Below the pieces are notes generated by a model. That model saw only the letters and a program-made list of their open reading frames with translations, was not told where the DNA came from and ran no database searches. 39,779 nucleotides of DNA from Patescibacteria group bacterium. Lineage in GTDB: Bacteria > Patescibacteriota > Patescibacteriia > UBA9570. A program made the position numbers and the translations under genes. The stretch spans positions 1-39,779 of the forward strand of contig JAJRVJ010000023.1 of NCBI GenBank assembly GCA_024277435.1, read 5' to 3'. Shown here piece by piece: positions 1 to 7,361 of this stretch (positions are counted from its first letter, which is position 1; each line of letters begins with the position of its first letter).

Positions 1-1
1 A

Positions 2-112
2 CCTTTTACCGATTGCAGTGATCCATTCAGGCATCTGAATGGAAAATGTTCCATGGAACTGAGTATGAAAAAACAGGCTACATGGTCTGAGGTATTAGAT
101 TTAATCTATTAA
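2..112 (+). other. Window-edge fragment, possible gene 3' end
   Basis: One forward frame stays open from base 2 to a TAA at 110-112 (about 36 codons), so this could be the tail of a gene that starts outside the window. No family is recognisable. The stretch holds two tight palindromes: a perfect 8-bp hairpin at 23-42 (CCATTCAG/CTGAATGG) and GTTCCATGGAAC at 48-59. The coding interpretation is weak. Confidence 0.25.
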
Positions 113-692
113 AAAACGCGCCAGATATGGAACGGTGACGCCCACCGTGGGTGTAGGGCCCCATGATGCCCGCCGGCTTGGAGCCGTGGTTGATGACCTT
201 GGGCACGATGCCCGCCCAGGCACCCATGTCCACAATGGCCAGACCGCCCTTGTGGGTGAGCTTGTAGACGGCATCCAGCGCGAGGCTGGTGCCGCCCGCC
301 AGCTCGTAGACCTGGTTCTCGGGGTCGGTGAGGGTCACGTTGAGGCGTCGCTGGAACATGTCCGCCAGCGCCTGCTTCACGTGAGCAGGACCGGAGGCCG
401 GCCGCATGTAGGCGTGCTTGACGCCGGCCGACGAGTGGATCATCGCGAGGATGTCTTCCTTGGTCACGGACGGGTCCTCGAGCTCATTGAAGGTGTGACC
501 GGTCGCCGTGATGGCGACGAAGTCACGCGGCGGGCCGCCGTCCAGCAGGCCGACGCCGCCCTTGATGGCGTCCAGGATGCCGCCGACGCCGGTCAGCAGG
601 TCTTCGAGAGGCCAGGTGATGCGCAGGCCGGAACGGCGTCGCATCGCGTGGAGGAAGTCATCCCCCAAGACAGAGTTGGTGTGAGTAGACAT
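78..692 (-). pseudogene. Truncated PLP-dependent aminotransferase (G+C-rich island 1)
   Basis: Residues 1 to about 185 resemble the N-terminal half of a class I/II aminotransferase: an LLDGGPP segment near residue 50, a YMRPASG segment near 95, and ELAGGTSLALDAVY, which looks like the cofactor-binding turn that follows the first domain. The usual length is about 400 residues. The pyridoxal-binding lysine and the whole C-terminal half are absent, so it cannot work as an aminotransferase. The last 20 or so codons run into AT-rich sequence and look like chance read-through; the true break is near base 135. The ATG at 690-692 has a canonical SD (AGGAGG complement at 703-708, 10 nt spacing), unlike the surrounding genes. 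Codon third positions are almost all G or C. I infer a foreign, broken gene. The exact substrate class is unknown. Confidence 0.6.
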
Positions 693-780
693 GGTATCAG
701 CGCCTCCTAAGCGCGGGTTTGGGTCAATGACCCGGGGGAAGTTCAGATCCTCGGCGGAAGCCTTAGTTCTGAGGGAAGCA
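135..780. mobile_element. G+C-rich island 1
   Basis: Base composition switches abruptly from AT-rich to G+C-rich near 135 and returns to AT-rich near 780. The island contains one truncated gene and its upstream region, which has a GGGTC/GACCC hairpin near 730-743. No transposase, integrase or terminal repeat is visible. It is described as an island because of composition and signals only. The right flank carries the GTAG/CTAC palindrome at 843-898. Confidence 0.5.
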
Positions 781-842
781 AAAAACTGTCGAAGAACGTG
801 ATGACTTAGTCATCTACCGCTATTGCTAGTTAGGCAAAAATG

Positions 843-898
843 GTAGAGGGCTAATAGTGCTAGAAACTATTAAGGGGACATGTTTCCATGCCCCCTAC
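843..898. repeat. GTAG/CTAC palindrome, copy A
   Basis: An imperfect compound hairpin: outer arms GTAGAGGG (843-850) and CCCCCTAC (891-898) enclose a small AATAGT/AACTATT stem and a GGGGACATG/CATGCCCC stem (874-894). The ends match the GTAG...CTAC form of the other palindromes in this window. It lies between island 1 and the 3' end of the nucleotidyltransferase gene and could also help end transcription of that gene. Confidence 0.5.
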
Positions 899-917
899 AA
901 TGTAGTGTTTTATATTC

Positions 918-1757
918 TCAGGATTTAATCTCCTTACTAATCCATTCTGTCTTAGCGCGCTCATACTCTTCAGCGTGTGATACATCGAACCACTTACCAG
1001 AGAATGGATATCCACCTATTAGTCCACGATGCGCGAGGTCTGGCAATACATCTCTTACCAAGTAGGATCCAGGTTCATCTTTAATATGGTCGAACAGCTC
1101 AGGCTCACATACAGATACTCCAGAATACACAAGATTAGATTTATCATGCTTGTTTGGTTTTTCTATAATGCCAAACACTCTACGACCTTGTAATTCTGTA
1201 ACCCCATAGAGGGAAGGATTTGAACAAGCAGTAACCGCCATGGTGGAAATAACATCGCCCTGCTCTTTATGAAATCGAATCAACTGTTGTAAATCAATAT
1301 CCGCTAAGATGTCGCCATACATTAATAAGAAAGTGTTATGAATATATTCTTGCGCCAAGCTTAAAGACTGCGCGGTGCCACTTCCTTCGTTATCCATCAC
1401 ATACGTTAGGTTGATTCTCCACTGCGAGCCATCTCCGAGGTAGTGTTTGATGTCTGGAGTTTTTTCATCCAGCACCATAATCACGTTTCTAATTCCCGCT
1501 AACCGTAGCAACTCAATTGTATAGGCAATTACCGGACGATTCTGAACACGCAATAAAGGCGTGCTACCTTGTTTTGCTTTACCTGCAGCAAGTATCACAC
1601 AGGTATCTACACCAGTTCCTAAGTATCGTCCAAGGATGTATTCAATAGCATGGGAACGATTACGAATTTTATCTCCATCAATAAAACGATCCAACGATTC
1701 AAGGATATCCTTGCGCAGAGTGATGGTTAATCGTTCTTTTCCTATTTTATTAGCCAT
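918..1757 (-). CDS. RHH DNA-binding domain fused to sugar-phosphate nucleotidyltransferase-like domain
   Basis: Two domains are visible. Residues about 6-48 form a ribbon-helix-helix (CopG/Arc-like) module (GKERLTITLRKDILESLDRF, then a helix ending in EYILGRYL). Residues about 50-280 match NTP_transferase proteins of the glucose-1-phosphate thymidylyl/uridylyltransferase type: VILAAGK, YLGDGSQW, SGTAQSLSLAQEY, LMYGDILADID, GIIEKPNK, WFDVSHAEEY. The start is set at the ATG at 1757 because the RHH fold begins there; an upstream in-frame ATG at 1805 would add 16 unlikely residues. The family signature GxGTRxxPxxxxxPK is degenerate here (AAGKAKQGSTPLLRV) and the conserved PK lysine is not evident, so activity is uncertain. 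It is divergent from rnhB. It may be a regulator that senses sugar or nucleotide, or an enzyme that binds DNA; this is inference. Confidence 0.75.
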   Translation of the reverse strand: MANKIGKERLTITLRKDILESLDRFIDGDKIRNRSHAIEYILGRYLGTGVDTCVILAAGKAKQGSTPLLRVQNRPVIAYTIELLRLAGIRNVIMVLDEKTPDIKHYLGDGSQWRINLTYVMDNEGSGTAQSLSLAQEYIHNTFLLMYGDILADIDLQQLIRFHKEQGDVISTMAVTACSNPSLYGVTELQGRRVFGIIEKPNKHDKSNLVYSGVSVCEPELFDHIKDEPGSYLVRDVLPDLAHRGLIGGYPFSGKWFDVSHAEEYERAKTEWISKEIKS

Positions 1758-1844
1758 AATATACTTATCACACTTTATCATACAAAAATAATTATGCAAT
1801 ACCACTGTGTATAATAAGTGGAAATATGCTAAAGTCAGCCCTGT

Positions 1845-2432
1845 ATGGAAAGAGAGTTAAAAAAAGAGGGGTATAACATCATTGCCGGAGCTGATGAGGC
1901 TGGTCGTGGTTGCTGGGCTGGACCATTAGTAGCTGCAGCCGTAATAATGCCTGATAGGTCCATAGAGGGTATAAATGATTCAAAGAAGCTGTCGCATAAA
2001 CGTAGGGTAGAGCTATTTCCTAAAATTATTGAATCAGCTTCTGCATGGGCTGTTGTGTCCGTAACTCCAGAAGAGGTTGATGCGATGGGTGTACATCAGG
2101 CTAATTTATTCGCATTGTCGCATGCTATTACTCACTTAGATATCGAGCCAGACATAGTCTTAATAGACGGTTTTGCTATTGATCATTATTATAATACGTT
2201 ACGTGTGGTTTCTGGAGATCAATTAAGCTACAATATTGGCGCAGCATCTATTTTGGCTAAGGTGGTGCGTGATTACTTAATGATGTTAGTGGATCGTGTA
2301 GATGGTAGGTATCATTTTGGACAACATAAGGGGTATGGCACAGCTCTTCATAGACAGCAATTGGCTGTACACGGCCCTTCTCAATGGCATCGCAAGTCGT
2401 TTGCTCCCATAAAGAAGTTGCTTTATACTTAA
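1845..2432 (+). CDS. rnhB: Ribonuclease HII
   Basis: Cleaves the RNA strand of RNA-DNA hybrids and removes misinserted ribonucleotides in the cytoplasm. The sequence has the full HII pattern: GADEAGRG at residues 15-22 with catalytic Asp17 and Glu18, GINDSKKLS near 46, the third acidic site in VLIDGF near residue 108, and the IGAASILAKVVRD helix near 137 that is diagnostic for RNase HII. At 195 residues the length is normal for the family. The methyltransferase gene follows with a gap of 3 nt, so the two are probably co-transcribed. No SD is visible before the ATG. The start is supported because the first strand (IIAGADEAGRG) follows within a few residues. Confidence 0.95.
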   Translation: MERELKKEGYNIIAGADEAGRGCWAGPLVAAAVIMPDRSIEGINDSKKLSHKRRVELFPKIIESASAWAVVSVTPEEVDAMGVHQANLFALSHAITHLDIEPDIVLIDGFAIDHYYNTLRVVSGDQLSYNIGAASILAKVVRDYLMMLVDRVDGRYHFGQHKGYGTALHRQQLAVHGPSQWHRKSFAPIKKLLYT

Positions 2433-2435
2433 TGC

Positions 2436-2984
2436 ATGCCATACAAAACAGTTATTATCGATATCCCCGCAATTTTGCAACGAGCTGGCGTAAAGCCAGG
2501 CATGGTTGTTGCTGATTTTGGAACTGGACGTGAGGGGCGCATGGCTCTTGGTGCTGGTAAAATTATTGGTGACTCTGGAAAAGCCTACGCTATTGATGTG
2601 GTAAAAACAATTTTGCCAACAATTGCCAATAAAGCCACTATGCACGGCATCAATAATGTTGAAACAGTATGGAGTGATTTAGAAGTATATGGTGCAACAA
2701 AAGTAATTGCTGATAATTCGGTAGACGTTGGCTTTCTTGTAACTACACTGTTTCAATCTCGTGAACGATTAAGCATGATGAAAGAAAGTTTGCGCATGAT
2801 TCAACCAGGCGGCAAACTTGTTGTAGTGGATTGGAGGCCAGACGTGTCAGCTACGCTAGGGCCGGAAATGGATCGCAGAGTGCATGTTGAAGAAATTGTT
2901 AAATACGCGCAAGAATTAAATATCGAATTAGTAGAAGAGTTTGAGCCGGGAGAGTATCACTGGGGATTGATTTTTGTAAAATAA
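2436..2984 (+). CDS. Class I SAM-dependent methyltransferase
   Basis: A 182-residue single-domain Rossmann methyltransferase. Motif I is VVADFGTGREGR (about residues 26-37), followed by an acidic end to strand 2 (AYAIDVV), a motif near VDVGFLVTTLFQ, and PGGKLVVVDWRP as motif VI. The layout resembles the UbiE/ArsM-like group, but there is no C-terminal domain to name the substrate. It follows rnhB with a gap of 3 nt. A second ATG four bases upstream (2432) is out of frame. A small hairpin and TTTT lie just downstream at 3012-3036. Confidence 0.8.
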   Translation: MPYKTVIIDIPAILQRAGVKPGMVVADFGTGREGRMALGAGKIIGDSGKAYAIDVVKTILPTIANKATMHGINNVETVWSDLEVYGATKVIADNSVDVGFLVTTLFQSRERLSMMKESLRMIQPGGKLVVVDWRPDVSATLGPEMDRRVHVEEIVKYAQELNIELVEEFEPGEYHWGLIFVK

Positions 2985-3011
2985 TTTGCTATTCTACAAC
3001 TAGTTAATAAG

Positions 3012-3036
3012 GCGTCCGTTAATTAGCGGGCGTTTT
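3012..3036 (+). terminator. Hairpin plus T-run just before yraN
   Basis: GCGTCCG and CGGGCGT arms with a TTAATTAG loop and one G-T pair, followed directly by TTTT and the ATG of yraN at 3037. It can serve as the terminator of the rnhB-methyltransferase unit. Its 3' arm ends at about 3032, 4 nt before the yraN start codon, so it could also control access to that start. Confidence 0.5.
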
Positions 3037-3402
3037 ATGTACCAAAGACACTTTACTGGAAAGCTTGGCGAGCAGAAGGCTGTTACCCATCTTAAAAAGC
3101 TCGGCTATACAATTCTCGATCGTAATTATCACACCCGCTGGGGTGAAATTGATATTGTGGCTAAAAAGGATTCCACGGTATATTTTTTTGAGGTGAAGAC
3201 ACGTCACTCGGTATACCATGGTCATCCATTTGAAACCATTTCTCATCGTAAATTAAAAACAATTAAGCAAACTGCCTTTGCGTACTTAGCTGTAAAGCCA
3301 CAAGAGTTTACCAAGTTATCTGTAGGGGTGGTTGGTGTATTAATGAACCGTAAAACCAATAACACTCAATATTTTATGATCGAAGATGTTGGGTGGATAT
3401 AA
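3037..3402 (+). CDS. YraN / UPF0102 family nuclease-like protein
   Basis: Matches the UPF0102 family at the usual length (121 residues): GKLGEQKAVTHLKKLGYTIL at residues 8-27, RNYHTRWGEIDIVAKK with the conserved GEID, and YFFEVKTR, which together form the restriction-endonuclease-like (D/E)...ExK site. The family is related to Holliday junction resolvases by fold, but its role is not established. It sits between rnhB and nusA. The start ATG directly follows the T-run of a hairpin and there is no SD. Confidence 0.9.
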   Translation: MYQRHFTGKLGEQKAVTHLKKLGYTILDRNYHTRWGEIDIVAKKDSTVYFFEVKTRHSVYHGHPFETISHRKLKTIKQTAFAYLAVKPQEFTKLSVGVVGVLMNRKTNNTQYFMIEDVGWI

Positions 3403-3407
3403 GTGCC

Positions 3408-3436
3408 TTGACAACAGCTTTGATATCCGATAGACT
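3408..3436 (+). promoter_or_regulatory. Predicted nusA promoter
   Basis: TTGACA at 3408-3413, a spacer of exactly 17 nt, and TAGACT at 3431-3436. This is a near-consensus sigma-70 type promoter just after the yraN stop. The predicted transcript starts near 3443, so it would pass through the hairpin at 3451-3483 before reaching nusA. Confidence 0.7.
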
Positions 3437-3450
3437 TCTTTCTAGTACTA

Positions 3451-3483
3451 ATAAGTAGTATACGCATACTACTTATTTTTTTA
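3451..3483 (+). terminator. Intrinsic terminator inside the nusA leader
   Basis: Perfect 11-bp stem: ATAAGTAGTAT (3451-3461), ACGC loop, ATACTACTTAT (3466-3476), then a run of T. It lies about 10 nt after the predicted start site and 31 nt before the nusA ATG. Either it ends read-through from upstream and nusA has another start, or it is an attenuator that NusA itself could modulate. Confidence 0.75.
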
Positions 3484-3513
3484 TTTTAAATAATTGTTTA
3501 AGAAAATATAATT

Positions 3514-4932
3514 ATGCCAGATGCAAAAGAAGTTGGCGTTGCAATTAAGCAGATTTGTGAGGAAAAAGGAATTCCTTTTGAATCAGTAATTGAATCAATC
3601 GAATCTGCCCTTGCTGTAGCCTATCGTAAAGAGGTTGGTAAAAAAGGCGTAGACATTCGCGTTGATTTCAATCCAAATGATGGTAGTATGCGAATTTATG
3701 AAGTATTTACCGTTGTTGAAGATGATTTATATAAAGAGTATTTAAAAGAAAAAGAAGAGCGTGAAGCTGCCGGTGAAGATGTAGACGCTGAACCACCCAA
3801 GGAAAGCTCGCGAGGTAGACGGGGCGCTGAAGTTACAGAAGAAGATGTAGAGGTGGTAAAGAAGTATAATCCTAAAACAGATATCGCATTGGCCGATGCA
3901 CAAAAGGAAGATGAAGAAATTGAGATAGATGATGAAATTCGTGATGAGCTTGAGGTGCCAGATGAATTTGGTCGCATGGCTGCTCAAACTGCTAAGCAGG
4001 TGATTATTCAAAAACTACGTGAAGCAGAACGAGAGACATTATTCAATCTATACAAGGATCGTTCAGGGGAGGTTATCAATGCAACTATTCAACGAGTAGA
4101 AGGTCGCATGGTATTCGTAGACCTTGGACAAGCCATTGCCATTATGCCTCCATCAGAGCAAATTAAAGGAGAGGTGTATCGTTCAGCGCAGCGTATTAAG
4201 GTATTATTGCTATCAATTGAGAAAACTAATAAGGGCCCTGAAATCGTGGCGTCACGCTCACACCCAGATTTAGTATCCGCCTTATTTACCGCGGAAGTTC
4301 CAGAAATTACTGGAGGTACTGTAGAAATTAAGGGCATTGCTCGTGAAGCTGGTTCTCGAACAAAAATTGCTGTAGCAGCAACCGATCCAAGCATTGATCC
4401 AATTGGTTCATGTGTTGGTCAACGTGGTACGCGAGTACAAACGGTGATTAATGAATTGGGTGGAGAAAAAATTGATATCATCCAACATGATGACGACGCT
4501 GTAAAATTCATCGTGAACGCATTGAGTCCCGCAAAGATAAATTCAGTTGAATTAAAAGAGGGTGAAGAAAAAAATATTGCCGTAGCAGAAGTGAAGGAAG
4601 ATCAGTTCTCTCTAGCCATTGGTAAGAGCGGACAAAATGTACGCCTAGCTTCTCGTTTAACCGGCTGGTCCATTGATATTGTAAAAGCTGAGGGTGAGGA
4701 GGGAGAGGAAGGTTCTGAAGAAGCTGGTGAAAATAAAGAAGAGGGCTCTGAAGAAAAACCAGAGGAGTCTACTGAAGAAAAAGTAGGAGCCACAGAAGAT
4801 GGGGTATCAGCAGAAGGGTCTACCGAAGAGGAAGAAAAAGTTGAGAACGTAGAAGAAGCTAGTGATGATGAGGCTAAAGAAAAAAATGTAGAAGAAGAGG
4901 AATCTAAAGAAGAAGAAAAAACTGAAGAGTAA
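3514..4932 (+). CDS. nusA: Transcription termination/antitermination factor NusA
   Basis: Binds RNA polymerase and nascent RNA and affects pausing, termination and antitermination. Domain order: N-terminal polymerase-binding domain (about 1-180) that starts with the usual IESIESALAVAYRKE helix; S1 domain (about 185-240, GEVINATIQRVEGRMVFVDLG); KH1 with DPIGSCVGQRGTRVQ; KH2 with QFSLAIGKSGQNVRLASRL. Two features are unusual: an acidic insert of some 70 residues in the N-terminal domain (about 78-150, many Glu/Asp), and an 80-residue Glu/Ser-rich tail from about residue 393 to the end that is almost purely acidic. The tail is low complexity and probably disordered. It replaces the AR domains seen in proteobacteria. 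Trigger factor follows 46 nt downstream. Confidence 0.95.
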   Translation: MPDAKEVGVAIKQICEEKGIPFESVIESIESALAVAYRKEVGKKGVDIRVDFNPNDGSMRIYEVFTVVEDDLYKEYLKEKEEREAAGEDVDAEPPKESSRGRRGAEVTEEDVEVVKKYNPKTDIALADAQKEDEEIEIDDEIRDELEVPDEFGRMAAQTAKQVIIQKLREAERETLFNLYKDRSGEVINATIQRVEGRMVFVDLGQAIAIMPPSEQIKGEVYRSAQRIKVLLLSIEKTNKGPEIVASRSHPDLVSALFTAEVPEITGGTVEIKGIAREAGSRTKIAVAATDPSIDPIGSCVGQRGTRVQTVINELGGEKIDIIQHDDDAVKFIVNALSPAKINSVELKEGEEKNIAVAEVKEDQFSLAIGKSGQNVRLASRLTGWSIDIVKAEGEEGEEGSEEAGENKEEGSEEKPEESTEEKVGATEDGVSAEGSTEEEEKVENVEEASDDEAKEKNVEEEESKEEEKTEE

Positions 4933-4951
4933 TTACTAATCTGTAAATCGG

Positions 4952-4978
4952 ATTCATGAATTCGATCAACCAATAAAT
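4952..4978 (+). repeat. Start-proximal repeat, copy before tig
   Basis: The 22 nt at 4952-4973 (beginning ATTCATGAATTCGATC and ending AACCAA) are identical to 24992-25013 before hisC. In both places exactly 5 nt separate the repeat from the ATG. The first part is a short palindrome. A looser version (near-palindrome, then AACCAA, then ATG) occurs before hisB at 26589-26618. Confidence 0.75.
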
Positions 4979-6307
4979 ATGAATGTAACGAAAAACGTTA
5001 AGGACAAAACAACTATCGAACTTAAGATCGAAGTTGGCGCAGATGAAATGAAGCCATACATCGATAAGGCGGTAAAGCGCATTTCAAAAGAAGTAAAAAT
5101 TGACGGCTTTCGAGCAGGTAGTGCACCGTATGAAATATTGGTGAAAAAAGTAGGTGAAATGGAAATTCATCAAGAAGCCGCTCGTGATGCTGTGGACGAT
5201 ACCCTTCCTATAGCTATTAAGCGTGAAGATATTGAATTTGTAGGGCAACCACAAATTAATATTGAAAAAGTAGCCCCAGGAAATCCATTGGGTTATACCG
5301 CAACACTTGCTCTTATGCCAAGTGTAGATTTAAAAGGCTATAAAGATGTACGTGTAGCAAAGAAGCCTATCGAAATTGATGAGAGTAAGTTTAAGAGTAC
5401 GCTAGAAGAGTTACAGAAAATGCGGGCTACAAATAAAGCTGTAGACCGAGCTGCAAAAAAAGGTGATCAGGTTATCACAGATTTTGACGTAACACTTGCT
5501 GGTGTTCCAGTTGAGGGTGGCCAAGGAAAAGATGTGCCAATTGTTTTAGGCGAAGGACAATTTATTCCTGGATTTGAAGAAGAGGTTACAGGAATGAAAA
5601 AGGATGAATCAAAAAAATTCATGCTCACCTTCCCTAAGGAGTATTCAGCTAAGCATCTTGCCGGCAAAAAATGTGAATTTAGCGTAACGATGAAATCCGT
5701 AAATGAAATTGAACTACCCGAGCTGAATGATGAATTTGCTAAGTCAATGAACTTCAAATCTCAAGCAGAGTTAGAAGGGCAAATTCGTGGAAACATTCAG
5801 CAGGAGCTTGAACAGAAGCAGGGGCGTGAATATGAGAATGAGGTAATGAAGGCGGTAATTGATCAGGCAGAATTTGATCCAATCCCAGACATGATGGTTG
5901 AGCAAGAGCTTGATCGTATGATGCAAGAGATGCGCCAGGAAGTAGAATCGCAAGGTGGAACTATGAAAGATTATCTTGAGCACATCAAGAAGACTGAGGC
6001 GGAATTGCGTGAAACATGGAAAGAGCAAGGCGATCGTCGTGTGAAAGGCGCTCTTGTTCTTAAGGCTGTTGGAGAAGCTGAAAACGTAGTAGTAAGCGAT
6101 GCTGACATTGATAAAGAGGTTGAAAAATATCGTACAATATACAAGGAATCACCTGAAGAGTTAAAGCAAATCGAAGGTGATGATTTTCGCGTATATGCAC
6201 GCAGCATGATTCGTAATCAAAAAGTGATTGATGTGATCACATCTATTGCTGGTGGCAATGACAAAAAAAGTGAGAAAAAAGCAGACGAAAAAAAGTCTGA
6301 TAAATAG
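4979..6307 (+). CDS. tig: Trigger factor (ribosome-associated chaperone)
   Basis: Binds the ribosome exit tunnel and shields nascent chains. Domain order: ribosome-binding domain 1-115 with the signature GFRAGSAP (GFRxGxxP), FKBP-type domain about 155-245 (GDQVITDFDVTL, PIVLGEGQFIPGFEEEVTGM, KKFMLTFPKEY), then the helical chaperone arms 246-425. The Lys/Asp/Glu-rich tail (NDKKSEKKADEKKSDK) is extra. At 442 residues the length is normal. It lies 46 nt after nusA and is probably in the same unit. A strong terminator follows at 6329-6356, shared with the convergent ldh gene. Confidence 0.95.
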   Translation: MNVTKNVKDKTTIELKIEVGADEMKPYIDKAVKRISKEVKIDGFRAGSAPYEILVKKVGEMEIHQEAARDAVDDTLPIAIKREDIEFVGQPQINIEKVAPGNPLGYTATLALMPSVDLKGYKDVRVAKKPIEIDESKFKSTLEELQKMRATNKAVDRAAKKGDQVITDFDVTLAGVPVEGGQGKDVPIVLGEGQFIPGFEEEVTGMKKDESKKFMLTFPKEYSAKHLAGKKCEFSVTMKSVNEIELPELNDEFAKSMNFKSQAELEGQIRGNIQQELEQKQGREYENEVMKAVIDQAEFDPIPDMMVEQELDRMMQEMRQEVESQGGTMKDYLEHIKKTEAELRETWKEQGDRRVKGALVLKAVGEAENVVVSDADIDKEVEKYRTIYKESPEELKQIEGDDFRVYARSMIRNQKVIDVITSIAGGNDKKSEKKADEKKSDK

Positions 6308-6328
6308 ATAAAGTATTTATTTAATAAA

Positions 6329-6356
6329 AACAGTGGGGGGTTCCCTACTGTTTTTT
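6329..6356. terminator. Terminator between tig and ldh
   Basis: A 10-bp stem (AACAGTGGGG / TCCCTACTGTT region, one G-T pair) with a GGTT loop and a T6 run on the plus strand. A-rich sequence on the other side lets it work for the convergent ldh gene too. Confidence 0.8.
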
Positions 6357-6368
6357 ATTCTCAAATCG

Positions 6369-7292
6369 TTATTTAACAGATGCAATCGCCTTTTTCAGTA
6401 CGCGAATAGATTTTCGAAATTCTGCCTTCTCATCTTTATCGAGCGGAAGCTCTAACTCACGTTCAATACCTTTGCGACTAAGAATAGATGGCGTGCTCAC
6501 CGCTACGTTCTTCACACCATATTCACCTTGCAACACAGATGATACGGGGAATACTTCGTGAGTATTATTAAGGATGGCATGGACAAGTTCTTTTATGCAA
6601 ACGGCAATGGCTAAATTTGTGGCACCTTTTTTCTTAATAATGTCATATACAACACTTACAACTTTGTCATGGATCTTAACAAGATCAGATTTTTTATAAC
6701 CAGGAAAATTCTGTAGCGGCACAGGACCAATTGTTGCTGTGCTTAAAGCTGGGAATGAGCTATCACCATGTTCACCAAGTACATAGGCGTCTACACTGTG
6801 CGCATTGACCTTAAAATGTTTAGCAATATATGATCGGAAACGAGCTGTATCGAGTACCGTGCCAGAGCCAATTACGCGGTGGCGAGGAAAGCCAGAGTAT
6901 TTACGAGCATAAAATGTAAGTACATCAACTGGATTAGTAACTACCAGTAGAATACTATCTGGCGCATGCTTTTTTATTTCAGTAACAATAGATTTAAGAA
7001 TGCTTACATTCTTAGCTAAAAGGTCCATACGGGTTTCTCCTGGCGACTGATGTGCGCCAGCTGTAATAACAACAATATCTGAATTAGCGATATCTTTGTA
7101 ATTCTTTGAACCTTTGAAATTTGTATAGGGTAAAAATGCACTACCGTGTTCAATATCCATAACCTCGCCCTGGGCTTTACCAAGATTACGATCGAGCAAT
7201 ACAATTTCATCTGGTGTGCCATCCATAGCTAAGGCAAATGCAGTGGCGGTGCCAACATTTCCAGCTCCAATAATCGATACTTTTCCCGGCAT
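6369..7292 (-). CDS. ldh: L-lactate dehydrogenase
   Basis: Interconverts pyruvate and L-lactate with NAD(H); in a fermentative cell it regenerates NAD+. The N-terminal Rossmann motif is IIGAGNVGTATAFAL (residues 6-20) with Asp at the end of strand 2 (VLLDRN). The substrate loop reads AGAHQSPGETRMDLL: Gln before the PGETR motif indicates lactate rather than malate dehydrogenase, which has Arg there. The catalytic region VLGEHGDSS and the VTNPVDVLT segment are intact. Length of 307 residues is normal. It is transcribed away from nfo and converges on tig. A possible promoter lies upstream (TTGAAT about 7329-7334 on the minus strand, TAGACT near 7306-7311). Confidence 0.93.
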   Translation of the reverse strand: MPGKVSIIGAGNVGTATAFALAMDGTPDEIVLLDRNLGKAQGEVMDIEHGSAFLPYTNFKGSKNYKDIANSDIVVITAGAHQSPGETRMDLLAKNVSILKSIVTEIKKHAPDSILLVVTNPVDVLTFYARKYSGFPRHRVIGSGTVLDTARFRSYIAKHFKVNAHSVDAYVLGEHGDSSFPALSTATIGPVPLQNFPGYKKSDLVKIHDKVVSVVYDIIKKKGATNLAIAVCIKELVHAILNNTHEVFPVSSVLQGEYGVKNVAVSTPSILSRKGIERELELPLDKDEKAEFRKSIRVLKKAIASVK

Positions 7293-7349
7293 AATTTATG
7301 TGTGTAAATAGTCTAATAATGTATTAATTCAAGTATAGCATAGTTGTGT

Positions 7350-7355
7350 TATAAT
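7350..7355 (+). promoter_or_regulatory. -10 box for leaderless nfo mRNA
   Basis: TATAAT with an extended TG just upstream. It ends 6 nt before the ATG at 7362, so transcription should start at or next to the start codon. Confidence 0.65.
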
Positions 7356-7361
7356 AATTGT

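Noticed and set aside
135-710. Plus-strand open frame of 191 codons in island 1
   Set aside because: The opposite strand has aminotransferase motifs and an SD; the plus frame is a high-G+C shadow.
4602-4973. Minus-strand Ser-rich frame opposite the nusA tail
   Set aside because: It is the complement of the Glu-rich repeat codons (GAA/GAG read as TTC/CTC) and has no independent support.
6369-7292. Malate dehydrogenase
   Set aside because: The substrate loop has Gln before PGETR, which indicates lactate dehydrogenase; malate enzymes have Arg there.
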